From assembly GCF_025566885.1 (NCBI RefSeq), contig NZ_JAOQJQ010000006.1, forward strand, positions 62,001 to 126,000: a stretch of 64,000 bases of DNA. Reading direction: 5' to 3'. This DNA is from Brotonthovivens ammoniilytica (lineage in GTDB: Bacteria; Bacillota; Clostridia; Lachnospirales; Lachnospiraceae). Each line of letters begins with the position of its first letter. The first letter of the stretch is position 1. The notes under the pieces are model-generated. The model was not told where the DNA came from and ran no database searches. It was given only the letters and a program-made list of their open reading frames with translations. Both the position numbers and the translations under genes were made by a program. Below, one piece after another: positions 1-7,806 of the stretch.

Positions 1-202
1 TCTGATTATCTGTTGTCTGTTCCTTCGACACATCATTCTGACTTTTCTTGGTCTCTTTGTCAGCAGAATTTGCGTTGTTTTCAGATAATACAGCGGCGTC
101 ATCCCGAACCATTTCCTGAGCGTTCAATGTCCCGACACTTCCAAATACCATGGACCCGGTCAGTGCAAACACCAGCAAACGCCTCATGTTTCTTTTTAAC
201 AT
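1..202 (-). CDS. Secreted protein, N-terminal part (runs off left edge)
   Basis: Only the first 67 codons are inside the window. The ATG at 202 follows a strong GGGAGGAG ribosome site. The N-terminus is a classic signal peptide: MLKRNMRR, then a hydrophobic stretch (LLVFALTGSMVFG), then an Ala-Gln cleavage region near residue 27. It continues into a polar Asn/Asp/Lys/Gln-rich linker. It lies downstream of the ExbB/DUF2149/surface-protein genes on the same strand and is probably the last visible gene of that uptake locus. The mature domain is not visible, so no function is assigned. Confidence 0.7.
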   Translation of the reverse strand, partial: MLKRNMRRLLVFALTGSMVFGSVGTLNAQEMVRDDAAVLSENNANSADKETKKSQNDVSKEQTTDNQ

Positions 203-271
203 GTTTCTCCTCCCTTTTCCTTTTTATCTTCAGGCCCTGCAGAGATTCCCTGCACCTGTATGAATAAACAG

Positions 272-868
272 TTATTTCACTGTAAATTCTATCTTTGTAA
301 CCATTCGAATCCATTTCCCGGAATCTTCCTCCGGAATTACAATTCGAAGAGGCTGCTGTCCCTTCTCTAGAGACTCCCGCCCATTGGCAATCGAGAATAC
401 AATCTCTTTCTCTTCCAATGTTTTAACAAGTGCGGTTGTATAATCATCATCAGCATAGAATTTTATCTGTTTAAAATCTTCCCTTGTTTTTCCGTACTGG
501 GCTAAAAACGTATCCAGTGTCGGCCCTACTCCTTTAACAGTTCCCGCTTTCTGGCTTTTTCCTACAGCAGTCACCTTCTCCAGTTCCAGATGTGACAATT
601 CTTCCGGTGTCACATAAAAGTCTTCATCCGTAAGCCCGGTAATCAGAATCTTATCATCGGCATATGCTGAGATGTCTGCCCACAAAATAGTTGGGCCCAC
701 TGTAATCCGAAGTCCGATAATAATAACAGCCGCCACTGCAAGCAATACAATCCAACGCCGGATGTTTCTCTTTTTTCCTTCCGGATGTTTTTCACAGCTG
801 GTATCTGATGCCACACTATGATCTATCCCGTTGCGCAGATTTAATTTCTTATAATCTTCTTTTTCCAT
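272..868 (-). CDS. Membrane-anchored protein with oxidoreductase molybdopterin-binding-like domain
   Basis: 198 residues. A cytoplasmic N-terminus of about 37 residues is followed by one transmembrane helix (RRWIVLLAVAAVIIIGLRIT, about 38-57) and an extracellular domain. The extracytoplasmic part has the pattern VTPEELSHLE...KAGTVKGVGPTLDTFLAQYG...IKFYADDDYTTAL. This resembles the sulfite-oxidase/molybdopterin-binding-like fold seen as a non-enzymatic surface domain in Firmicutes; no cofactor-ligating Cys is obvious. The 594-residue surface protein of this locus has the same kind of GVYLRDVMDYAG segment, so the two may be partners. It sits 14 bp after the DUF2149 gene, consistent with one operon. 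The domain assignment is inferred from motif resemblance only. Confidence 0.6.
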   Translation of the reverse strand: MEKEDYKKLNLRNGIDHSVASDTSCEKHPEGKKRNIRRWIVLLAVAAVIIIGLRITVGPTILWADISAYADDKILITGLTDEDFYVTPEELSHLELEKVTAVGKSQKAGTVKGVGPTLDTFLAQYGKTREDFKQIKFYADDDYTTALVKTLEEKEIVFSIANGRESLEKGQQPLRIVIPEEDSGKWIRMVTKIEFTVK

Positions 869-882
869 AACAACATATCCTA

Positions 883-1215
883 TTATTTTTCATTCACAAC
901 CACGTACATTTTCCCTGTATCCGGATCTACATAAACAGAGCCCTTTTCCTGCAGTCCTTTATCCCCGGTTATCTCTGACAGATCATCATCTGAGATCGCA
1001 TCATAATCCTCAAGTTCAGACATCTGGCTTTTGTCAATTTCCGTAACGGAGCTGCTTCCCACATCAATATTCCAGTTAATAACAAGAGCCAGCATAATTC
1101 CCACTGCCAGCACAAGCATTGCATCAGCCAGGTTTGATATTCCGGACATAGGATTTACTTCTTCCCCTCCAAAAGTATCGTCCTCTAAATTCCCGCTTCC
1201 GAATCTTCTAAGCAT
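883..1215 (-). CDS. DUF2149 family protein (ExbD-like)
   Basis: About 110 residues when started at the ATG at 1215, which follows GGAGGTGGAG; a longer frame begins at 1239 but runs over the upstream gene. It has one transmembrane segment (NLADAMLVLAVGIMLALVINW) preceded by a Pro-Met-Ser-Gly motif. An acidic extracytoplasmic region follows, ending in YVDPDTGKMYVV. This matches DUF2149, a family that accompanies MotA/TolQ/ExbB homologues and has the topology of ExbD/TolR. It overlaps the ExbB-like gene by 8 bp, so translation is probably coupled. I infer that the two form a proton-channel pair. Confidence 0.75.
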   Translation of the reverse strand: MLRRFGSGNLEDDTFGGEEVNPMSGISNLADAMLVLAVGIMLALVINWNIDVGSSSVTEIDKSQMSELEDYDAISDDDLSEITGDKGLQEKGSVYVDPDTGKMYVVVNEK

Positions 1216-1837
1216 ACTTTTTCTCCACCTCCAGAACACATTCCATCAATGTTTCCAGTATTGATATATCATTTGCATACCATTTTTTGCGGATGGTAGT
1301 AATAACTGTTGCAATCGCGGCACACCCAAGCCCCATAACCGTTGTATCAAAAGCTGTCATCAGTGATTGAGACAGTGTATAGGTATCCCCCTGACCCAGA
1401 GCGATGATTCCCGGCCCTAAAGGAATCAAGGTTCCCAGCAGTCCAAATACCGGTCCAAGCCTTACAATTAATTCTGAAATTTTCAGGATTGTATCGTATC
1501 TTGATTTATTCTCCTGGAGCAGTCTTACTGCCAGCGCTTCCCTCATGTTCTCTGTAAGCTCCTTATGATCTGTAAGCTCGATCAGAGCAATTTTCTGGCG
1601 CTTTAGCAGCCCGCTTCTGCGTATGCTCTCTTCCGGCAAAACTTCTCCGGCCCGAAGTTCATCTACCAGTTTGGGCATCCATACCTTTAAATGTCTCCGC
1701 TCTATTATTACTTCCACAATCAGACTTCCCAAAATAATCAGCGTTACCGCCCCTATAATAAACAAAATAATAATTACGGGAACCTGCAAAGATCCACAGA
1801 TAGTCCGCATCGCTTGTGTCAAACTTGACAAATTCAT
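1208..1837 (-). CDS. MotA/TolQ/ExbB proton-channel family protein
   Basis: About 209 residues from the ATG at 1837, which follows AGAGGT; a GTG six bases earlier is a weaker start. The first transmembrane helix (VPVIIILFIIGAVTLIILGSLI) is near residues 20-41. A cytoplasmic helical loop follows, and then the MotA_ExbB signature near residue 130-190: LGPVFGLLGTLIPLGPGI, then SLMTAFDTTVMGLGCAAIATVI. ExbB/TolQ proteins conduct protons and drive work through ExbD/TolR-type partners; here the partner is the overlapping DUF2149 gene. Such energisers normally serve an outer membrane, which this organism should lack, so what it powers is unknown. The linked surface protein and ABC importer suggest substrate uptake. 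Confidence 0.85.
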   Translation of the reverse strand: MNLSSLTQAMRTICGSLQVPVIIILFIIGAVTLIILGSLIVEVIIERRHLKVWMPKLVDELRAGEVLPEESIRRSGLLKRQKIALIELTDHKELTENMREALAVRLLQENKSRYDTILKISELIVRLGPVFGLLGTLIPLGPGIIALGQGDTYTLSQSLMTAFDTTVMGLGCAAIATVITTIRKKWYANDISILETLMECVLEVEKKYA

Positions 1838-1857
1838 TTCCACTACCTCTTTTCAAC

Positions 1858-3642
1858 TCAATCCTTCTTTATTTTTCCGTCCTTCTTCTGGCCGCTAAAC
1901 CAGATTCCCTCAGACACCGCTCCGATTCCAAACAGCAATACAGCTGCCACTCCGATTCCTGCTGTCATAGAATTTGCCTCTTCTATCATTGGAAGCTGCC
2001 GGACCTCTTCAGACATCTCATACACTTTCACACGATTACTCCCATGTCCTTTTTCAGCACTGCTTCCTCCTGCTGCCTGTTCTGAAACAGATGCTGCCTG
2101 CCCTGCAGGCTCATCTCCCAAAGAGGCATCCTCTGCTTTCGCCAGCTGACCTCTGACCTGTTTAAAAGATTCTAACGCCAGACGGCTGTCTTTTTTCTGT
2201 ATGTCATAGGTAATCTGATCTTTTTTCTGCAGGGAAGATTTATCCGAATTATCAGCATTGTCTCCCTGTACCTGTTGATCTTTTATTTCTGTATCCGTTT
2301 CTGAATCTGTCCCGCTATCCTCATTATTTTCATTATGATTAAGATCTTCATCTGTACTTCCATCTCCGGTCTCACTTCCGTCTCCGGCCTCACTTCCGTC
2401 TCCGGTCTCACTTCCATCTCCGGCTTCACTTCCGTCTCCGGTTCCGCTTCCATCTCCGGCTTCACTTCCATCCCCGGTTCCGCTTCCGTCTCCGTCTCCA
2501 CTTCCATCCCCGGTTCCGCTTCCGTCTCCGTCTCCACTTCCATCTCCGGTTCCGCTTCCGTCTCCGTCTCCACTTCCATCTCCGGTTCCGCTTCCGTCTC
2601 CGTCTTCAGTTCCGTTGCCGGTTCCGCTGACTCCCACAGAAAAATATGCCTTTCCGTTATATTTCGCAGATATTTTAGCTGTTCCTTCTCCTACAATTGT
2701 GACATTGCCATCTGCATCAACTACCGCAACATCTTTATCACTGGATACCCATTCTAAGTCTTTAGCGATTTCCTGGCTTAGGAACTCATCCGGGCTCTGG
2801 ACAGTAGCCGTTACCTGTTGTTTGCTTCCGATTTCTCCCTCCAGATCCGCGGAATTGCTGGTGATTGTGGGATATCCGTCAAACCAGATGTGAATCTTCT
2901 CTACTAATTTTGCCATTTTACTGCGCCCTGTATCTGTTCTGCTTTTCTGCCCAAACATCAAACACGGCCGTTCCTCTGATTTCATTTCTGTAAAGTCCAG
3001 ATAAGATGCAATTCCATCACCGTTCCAGCGCATAGAATGCCCCTTAAGCATAAGCATTGGTTCCACACTTTCCCGGTTGTCCCATGCTTCCTGCAGATAC
3101 TCTACTTCCCCGCGTTTATCTGAATCCTGAATAAAATCGGAAACTTTATAATGCGCTTCCGGATTTGCTCTGTAATCCTCCGGGTCAGCCAGATAGTCAT
3201 CTACTGCCTGCTGAAAACAGGATGCAAAACTATATCGGGTTCCAAAAAGCTGGTCATTACTCCACTGCTCCCACGCCCCGTCATAGCTTCCGGCATCTGT
3301 TGTATAAAAGTTGTAATATAACACCGAGCTCATATCAATTCCCGCATAATCCATGACATCCCGCAGATAGACTCCTTCTGCCTCTGTTGTCCCTGCAGCG
3401 GGCAGATTATCAATCCATGTATATATAACCTGATTTGTTCCGCAGTTTGCTTCCAGCTCATCCATTGACACTATTTTTTTTGTATACTCCTTACCGCCCC
3501 AGTAACCTACCGTTATACTTACTGTGCTGCTTCCTGCCGCTTCTGAATGCAGAGCAGGAATACCTGTAATCCCAAATATTCCGGCAGATAAAATTCCCAG
3601 CAGACACCAGACCGCCCTTTTCATTTTCATCTTTGCTTTCAT
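1858..3642 (-). CDS. Surface protein with Ig-like BIG2 domain and Gly/Asp/Ser repeat stalk
   Basis: 594 residues. A signal peptide (about 1-36) is followed by a domain with VSITVGYWGGKEYTKKIV and GVYLRDVMDYAG motifs. This may be molybdopterin-oxidoreductase-like, resembling the smaller membrane protein downstream. Next comes a BIG2-type Ig fold (WVSSDKDVAVVDADGNVTIV...GTAKISAKYNG). A low-complexity stalk of roughly 90 residues follows, made of GDGSGTGDGS-type repeats that shade into GDGSEAGDGSET repeats. The C-terminal transmembrane helix (MTAGIGVAAVLLFGIGAV) ends in Lys residues, giving a membrane anchor without LPXTG. The gene lies between the ABC substrate-binding gene and the ExbB-like gene on one strand. 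I infer a surface receptor or scaffold for the uptake system; the ligand is unknown. Confidence 0.7.
   Translation of the reverse strand: MKAKMKMKRAVWCLLGILSAGIFGITGIPALHSEAAGSSTVSITVGYWGGKEYTKKIVSMDELEANCGTNQVIYTWIDNLPAAGTTEAEGVYLRDVMDYAGIDMSSVLYYNFYTTDAGSYDGAWEQWSNDQLFGTRYSFASCFQQAVDDYLADPEDYRANPEAHYKVSDFIQDSDKRGEVEYLQEAWDNRESVEPMLMLKGHSMRWNGDGIASYLDFTEMKSEERPCLMFGQKSRTDTGRSKMAKLVEKIHIWFDGYPTITSNSADLEGEIGSKQQVTATVQSPDEFLSQEIAKDLEWVSSDKDVAVVDADGNVTIVGEGTAKISAKYNGKAYFSVGVSGTGNGTEDGDGSGTGDGSGDGDGSGTGDGSGDGDGSGTGDGSGDGDGSGTGDGSEAGDGSGTGDGSEAGDGSETGDGSEAGDGSETGDGSTDEDLNHNENNEDSGTDSETDTEIKDQQVQGDNADNSDKSSLQKKDQITYDIQKKDSRLALESFKQVRGQLAKAEDASLGDEPAGQAASVSEQAAGGSSAEKGHGSNRVKVYEMSEEVRQLPMIEEANSMTAGIGVAAVLLFGIGAVSEGIWFSGQKKDGKIKKD
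2355..2625 (-). repeat. Tandem repeat encoding the Gly-Asp-Ser stalk
   Basis: Near-identical 6- and 12-bp units (plus strand TCCGTCTCC, TCCATCTCCGG and similar) are arranged in higher-order blocks of about 36 bp inside the surface-protein gene. They encode (G/E)DGS(G/E)(T/A)GDGS. The array is open in several frames on both strands, so the antisense ORFs seen here are by-products. Slipped-strand length variation is likely. Confidence 0.85.
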
Positions 3643-3673
3643 CGTTTTTTAAGCCTCCCGTCAGCAATAGGTA

Positions 3674-4801
3674 TCATTCTGATTTTAGAATTGACCGTTC
3701 TGTCAGATGCTGATACTGCTCATCTGTAAGCTCACAATGGTAAAACAGCTTATAATATTCCTTAACCTTCTCTTTTAAATCAAAATCTGCCTCCTTTGGA
3801 TACAGCAGCTTCGTCATCCACAACATTCCCAACACCCGGTTGCTGGATGGCGGAGAACCCATCCAGTTATAAGGACCATTGGGAACTTCATAATAGGTAT
3901 CTGCATTTACCGCCTTCAGGGAATGCCAGACGGTATCCTCTTTTACATACTCATAATATCCATCCGGTGCAAATATAATAATCTCCGGGTCCCAGTTCAT
4001 AAGCATCTCCATATCAACCTCATTTCCTGTTCCCTTGGCCGATGGATTTTTTAACACTGCCAGATTGTCTGACACCAGATCAATAATCTGCGACTGATAA
4101 GAATTTTTTGCAATTACATTTAGTCCATTTTCACCGGTACAGTACAAAAGAGATTTTTTCTCTCCGTTCTCGGTAACGATTTTCATAGTATCCTCTGTCA
4201 GCTGATATGCCTCTTCACAGTACTCTGCAAGCTTTTCTCCCTGCTCTTCCTGATTCAGCAGATCTCCCAGGGTTCGGAAAGCATCACCCATGGATTCAAT
4301 GGACACACTGATATGTACAGCAGGTATCCCTGTTTTATCTGTAATCTCGTCCAGGTCTTCTTTTAGAGAATCCTTCACTTCACCTACGTCTATAATAATC
4401 TGAGGATTCAACTTGGTAATTTCCTCATAATTCAAATCATGTCCTACAAACAAAGCTCCTACATCCGGCAATTCAAGATACTTTCGGTCAATGTATTCTT
4501 CTGCATCATCAGACCAGGAACCCGAAATTCCCATCAAAGAATCCGGTGCAGCCGCAAAAAGCATAATCTGTGCCAGATTGCCCGATGAAACTACACTTGT
4601 GATTTCTTCTGGCACTTCCACTTCTCTGCCCAGAGAATCCGTAAATATGCGGGTCTTTGCTGTCTCTTTGTTATTATTTATATCCGAGCCCCCTGCACAG
4701 CCCCCCAGGGTACTAATTAACAGGGCTGCTGCCAGCAGCACCCCGGCTGTTTTTTTCCATCCTTTTTTTATTCCACCCATTTTTTGTCCTATCTTTTTCA
4801 T
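3674..4801 (-). CDS. ABC transporter substrate-binding lipoprotein (iron-chelate/cobalamin type)
   Basis: 375 residues. It has a lipoprotein signal peptide with lipobox LLISTLGGCAG (Cys near residue 35). A periplasmic-binding domain of the FepB/BtuF class follows: FTDSLGREVEVPEEITSVVSSG at the start, LPDVGALFVGHDLNYEEITKLNPQIIID in the first lobe, and WDPEIIIFAPDGYYEYV in the second. It is the substrate receptor for the FecCD-type permease and ATPase encoded just upstream (21 bp gap). The substrate is probably a metal chelate, heme or corrinoid; the sequence does not say which. Confidence 0.88.
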   Translation of the reverse strand: MKKIGQKMGGIKKGWKKTAGVLLAAALLISTLGGCAGGSDINNNKETAKTRIFTDSLGREVEVPEEITSVVSSGNLAQIMLFAAAPDSLMGISGSWSDDAEEYIDRKYLELPDVGALFVGHDLNYEEITKLNPQIIIDVGEVKDSLKEDLDEITDKTGIPAVHISVSIESMGDAFRTLGDLLNQEEQGEKLAEYCEEAYQLTEDTMKIVTENGEKKSLLYCTGENGLNVIAKNSYQSQIIDLVSDNLAVLKNPSAKGTGNEVDMEMLMNWDPEIIIFAPDGYYEYVKEDTVWHSLKAVNADTYYEVPNGPYNWMGSPPSSNRVLGMLWMTKLLYPKEADFDLKEKVKEYYKLFYHCELTDEQYQHLTERSILKSE

Positions 4802-4821
4802 TTTCCTCTTATTGTTTCATA

Positions 4822-5607
4822 CTATCTTTTTCTTAATGCCGTAACCGGTACGCAGACGCGCATCTGATCGTCATAAAGGCTCTGCACATCTACGGTTACG
4901 TCATACAATGTATTTATAAAATCTGTAGTTATAATTTCCTTTGGAGACCCCTGTGCCAGTATTTTTCCATCTTTTAAGGCCAGTACTTCGTCTGCAAATA
5001 AAAATGCCTGATCCGGCTGATGGGTAGCCTGTATAATGGTATAACCATCCTCTGTCAGACTTTTTACCTGCTCCAGCACCCGGATTTGATTCCCGTAATC
5101 AAGATTTGCCGTTGGCTCATCCATAATCAGAACCTTCGTCTGCTGTACCAGCGCCCTGGCAATTAACGTAAGCTGTCTCTCTCCACCGCTTATCTGCGCA
5201 AAACCTCGATTTTTCAAATGTCCAATTCCAAGCCGTTCCAGCGCCGCCTCTACCAGTTCCCTTTGTTTTTTCCCGGGGATAGATATCAGAGACGTCTGGG
5301 AAGTGGTTCCCATCAGCACCATATCAAACACAGAAAAATTGAATGTCGTTTCATGAGACTGGGGAATATAGGCAATCAGCTTTGCCATCTGCTCAATACT
5401 AAGCCCCTCAGTGTTTTGTTCATTCACCAGTATGGTTCCTTTGTATCCTGAAAGAATACCAAGAATATTGCGAAAAAGAGTGCTTTTCCCTACTCCGTTA
5501 GGCCCCAGCAGACAGACCAGATTCCTTTTCTTTATCTGAAAGGATATATTGTGCAGGATCTCTCTGCTGCCATAAGAAAAACTTAAATCTATAACCCGGA
5601 CACTCAC
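4822..5607 (-). CDS. ABC transporter ATP-binding protein (FecE/BtuD type)
   Basis: 261 residues. Walker A is GPNGVGKST (about 35-43), the signature is ISGGERQL, Walker B is VLIMDEPTANLD, and the H-loop is ATHQ. It belongs to the iron-siderophore/cobalamin importer family and powers the adjacent permease. The start is a GTG overlapping the permease stop (ATGTGA), preceded by AAAGGAGG, so the two are translationally coupled. The C-terminal region after residue 220 is typical for the family. Confidence 0.92.
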   Translation of the reverse strand: MSVRVIDLSFSYGSREILHNISFQIKKRNLVCLLGPNGVGKSTLFRNILGILSGYKGTILVNEQNTEGLSIEQMAKLIAYIPQSHETTFNFSVFDMVLMGTTSQTSLISIPGKKQRELVEAALERLGIGHLKNRGFAQISGGERQLTLIARALVQQTKVLIMDEPTANLDYGNQIRVLEQVKSLTEDGYTIIQATHQPDQAFLFADEVLALKDGKILAQGSPKEIITTDFINTLYDVTVDVQSLYDDQMRVCVPVTALRKR

Positions 5608-6605
5608 ATCAGATCCTCCTTTCTTGTGATCAGATAAATAAAGAAAGGTGTTCCAATAACTGCTGTTAAAATTCCAAGGGGTATCTCTGTTGCCAGCAGA
5701 TTTCTGGAAACATTATCAACCAAAAGCATAAATCCTGCCCCTATCAGCATTGTTGCCGGAATCAAATGAACATAATTATTTCCTATCACTTTTCTGGAAA
5801 GATGAGGAATTACCAGACCGACCCACCCGATCATTCCGCTGACTGATACGCTGGCGGCAGTAATAAGTGTAGACGCAATAATTACCCAAAACCGAATCTT
5901 CTGAGCATTAACGCCAATACTTCTAGCCTCATCGTCCCCCATGGTCACTACATTAATCCTCCAACGGAACAAAACCAGCGGAACCAGTCCCACTGCCATG
6001 GGTACTGCCGCAAATAAAACATCTTTCATTTTGGCCCCCGCCAGACTTCCCATCAGCCAGTATGTAATCTCCGGCAGCTGGTTATTGGGATCCGCAATCA
6101 ATTTTAGAAAAGAAGTTCCCGCAGAAAACAAAGAACTGACCATAATTCCGGCCAGAACCAGGCCCAGTATTTTACTGCCCCCCGCATGTTTACTGATAAA
6201 TGTTACTAAAAGTACTGTTCCTATACTAAACACAAATGCACTAACTGTAGTCATTGCAGAAGGAAGATTTAATACAATAGCAAGGGCAGCCCCAAAAGCT
6301 GCTCCTGATGACGCCCCCAGAATATCCGGTGCCGCCATTGGATTTTGGAAAATCCCCTGGTAAGACGCGCCGGCCACAGACAGACTGCATCCTACCAGAC
6401 AGGCTAAAATAATCCTTGGAATACGAACATTGAATACGGTATTTTCCATATTTGCAGCCCAGAAGGGTTCTATAGGAAATATCTTTGATCCTAAAATTCC
6501 AAACAATTGAGAGGGTTTAATGGGATATCTTCCTATAAAAAATGAAGCAAAAAAAAGTATTATTAAGATTATCACCATCAAAATAAATATCTTTTTTTTC
6601 TTCAT
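5604..6605 (-). CDS. FecCD-family ABC transporter permease
   Basis: 333 residues with about nine or ten transmembrane segments. It carries the FecCD/BtuC hallmark segments RIPRIILACLVGCSLSVAGASYQGIFQNPMA near residue 60-90 and GLVIPHLSR near residue 265. This is the membrane channel of the importer formed with the neighbouring ATPase and lipoprotein. It overlaps the methyltransferase gene by 4 bp (ATGA) and the ATPase gene by 4 bp, so all three are one translationally coupled unit. Confidence 0.93.
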   Translation of the reverse strand: MKKKKIFILMVIILIILFFASFFIGRYPIKPSQLFGILGSKIFPIEPFWAANMENTVFNVRIPRIILACLVGCSLSVAGASYQGIFQNPMAAPDILGASSGAAFGAALAIVLNLPSAMTTVSAFVFSIGTVLLVTFISKHAGGSKILGLVLAGIMVSSLFSAGTSFLKLIADPNNQLPEITYWLMGSLAGAKMKDVLFAAVPMAVGLVPLVLFRWRINVVTMGDDEARSIGVNAQKIRFWVIIASTLITAASVSVSGMIGWVGLVIPHLSRKVIGNNYVHLIPATMLIGAGFMLLVDNVSRNLLATEIPLGILTAVIGTPFFIYLITRKEDLM

Positions 6606-7312
6606 CGGGCTGATTCCTTTTCAATCGTAAACATATACATCTCCTTCTTATTTGGAAGATAATACGGATATTTCCCACCGGGCAGCTCCTTTAAATGTGT
6701 CTTTAAATACTGGGACATGGTTATATGATCCGGCTTTAAACTATAATGAAGAACAAAACGCTCTGCTTCCCACCTGCTTGTCAGAGGCTGTCCAAATTCC
6801 ATATCAAAAAATTTCAGCTGTGTGTTCAGACCGCACTGTTTTACAAACTCCACATCCTGTTCCATAACCCGCTTTCTGTTATATACAGAGGAAAAGCCTC
6901 CATCAATCTCTTTTGGTGATTTCCGAATTATAATAATGCGCTTTTTGCAGATCCCAAGATATTTTTCCAGATATGTATGCACATTTCCAAATGCGCACAT
7001 CAGCAAAGTGTCACAGCATTCATCCGTAAGAACGCTCCAGTCAGCGCATCTGACAGTTAAATTAGTCAATTTACGCTCTGATACCTTTGCAGACAACAAA
7101 TCTGTAACTTTCTTTTCTCTGTCAACTGCAGTAATCGCCTTTACAAAAGGCGCCAGTTCAAGGTCAAGATACCCAAGTCCGCATCCAATATCACAGACAG
7201 TTTCATTCTGTGAAAAAAACGGCAGCAGAGTCTTTCTTAAATTCACATGATACTGTGTATAAAAAGCAGCTCTCTGATACCACTCAATACTTTCTTTTGT
7301 CCACTTAAACAT
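6602..7312 (-). CDS. Class I SAM-dependent methyltransferase linked to the importer
   Basis: 236 residues. The SAM-binding motif I is VCDIGCGLGYLDLELAP (about residues 38-55), followed by an acidic motif ITAVDREKKV. A post-motif segment CDTLLMCAFGNV replaces the usual DPP/NPPY motif, so the substrate is probably a small molecule rather than DNA. It is the first gene of the ABC-importer operon and overlaps the permease start. I infer that it modifies or traps the imported compound, or methylates a chelator; this is a guess from context. The ribosome site (GGAAAAG) is weak. Confidence 0.75.
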   Translation of the reverse strand: MFKWTKESIEWYQRAAFYTQYHVNLRKTLLPFFSQNETVCDIGCGLGYLDLELAPFVKAITAVDREKKVTDLLSAKVSERKLTNLTVRCADWSVLTDECCDTLLMCAFGNVHTYLEKYLGICKKRIIIIRKSPKEIDGGFSSVYNRKRVMEQDVEFVKQCGLNTQLKFFDMEFGQPLTSRWEAERFVLHYSLKPDHITMSQYLKTHLKELPGGKYPYYLPNKKEMYMFTIEKESAR

Positions 7313-7334
7313 GTTTTACTTTTCCATTCATTAC

Positions 7335-7366
7335 CTTGTTTTATATTGTTTTGTCTTGTTTTATAT
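7335..7366 (-). promoter_or_regulatory. Candidate operator: 12-bp direct repeats upstream of the importer operon
   Basis: Two exact copies of CTTGTTTTATAT (plus strand 7335-7346 and 7355-7366) lie 20 bp apart, about two helical turns, just upstream of the methyltransferase start. The surrounding 200 bp is very AT-rich and presumably holds the operon promoter. The repeats are seen directly; a role as a regulator site is inferred from spacing and position. Confidence 0.4.
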
Positions 7367-7531
7367 TTTATTACTTACCAAAATAACACATTTTTGTTCT
7401 GTTTTGTTTATTTTTATTCATCTTTTTCCATGCTTATTTATGCAATATTCGCATTGATATCTATTTCTACTTTCAAATAAAACTCTCCTAATTGTTATAT
7501 TCTTAAATATCAATGTTTACTTCTCAAACAT

Positions 7532-7552
7532 AAAAAAGGTCGCTTTTGCGAC
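7532..7552 (-). terminator. Rho-independent terminator in the importer-operon leader
   Basis: On the minus strand GTCGC-AAAA-GCGAC is followed by C and six T residues. It lies about 220 bp upstream of the methyltransferase start. It could end a short transcript starting near 7665 or act as an attenuator for the importer operon. Confidence 0.7.
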
Positions 7553-7590
7553 ATGACTCCATTCTGCCGCAGTGCCATCCACAGCGGAGC

Positions 7591-7663
7591 GTTTTTTTAC
7601 TCTATAGGAATCGGTACTTTTCAGCTTTATCACAACACAGTATTTCCTATAGAGCAAAAAAGC
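7591..7663 (-). promoter_or_regulatory. Long inverted repeat, possible leader RNA structure
   Basis: Arms 7591-7610 and 7644-7663 are complementary over about 20 bp; the core is CTCTATAGGAA paired with TTCCTATAGAG. They flank a 33-nt loop. Reading toward the importer operon, the stem is followed by a second potential hairpin (CCGC...GCGG) and then the terminator at 7532-7552. The order stem, second hairpin, terminator resembles an attenuating leader or small RNA. No known riboswitch consensus was recognised. The rest of 7313-7806 is AT-rich and shows no gene. Confidence 0.45.
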
Positions 7664-7726
7664 ATCTCTGCAAAAGATTCTGATCTCTAAAGATCCTGAA
7701 TCCCGCAAAAATGCTCTTCAATCTGC

Positions 7727-7765
7727 AAAAGATGAAACCTGACAGCGCCAGACACATCTTCTTTT
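7727..7765 (-). terminator. Weak hairpin downstream of the penicillin-binding protein gene
   Basis: AAAAGATG and an imperfect CATCTTCTTTT arm flank the inner pair CTGAC/GYCAG, about 50 bp after the PBP stop on the minus strand. It may be the PBP-gene terminator, but the stem is imperfect. Confidence 0.35.
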
Positions 7766-7806
7766 GTATTTTATTTTTATGCTTCTTTTTTCTAATAAAT
7801 TTCTTT

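Noticed and set aside
2283..2757. Repeat-rich frames on both strands at 2.3-2.8 kb
   Set aside because: They are by-products of the tandem repeat in the surface-protein gene.
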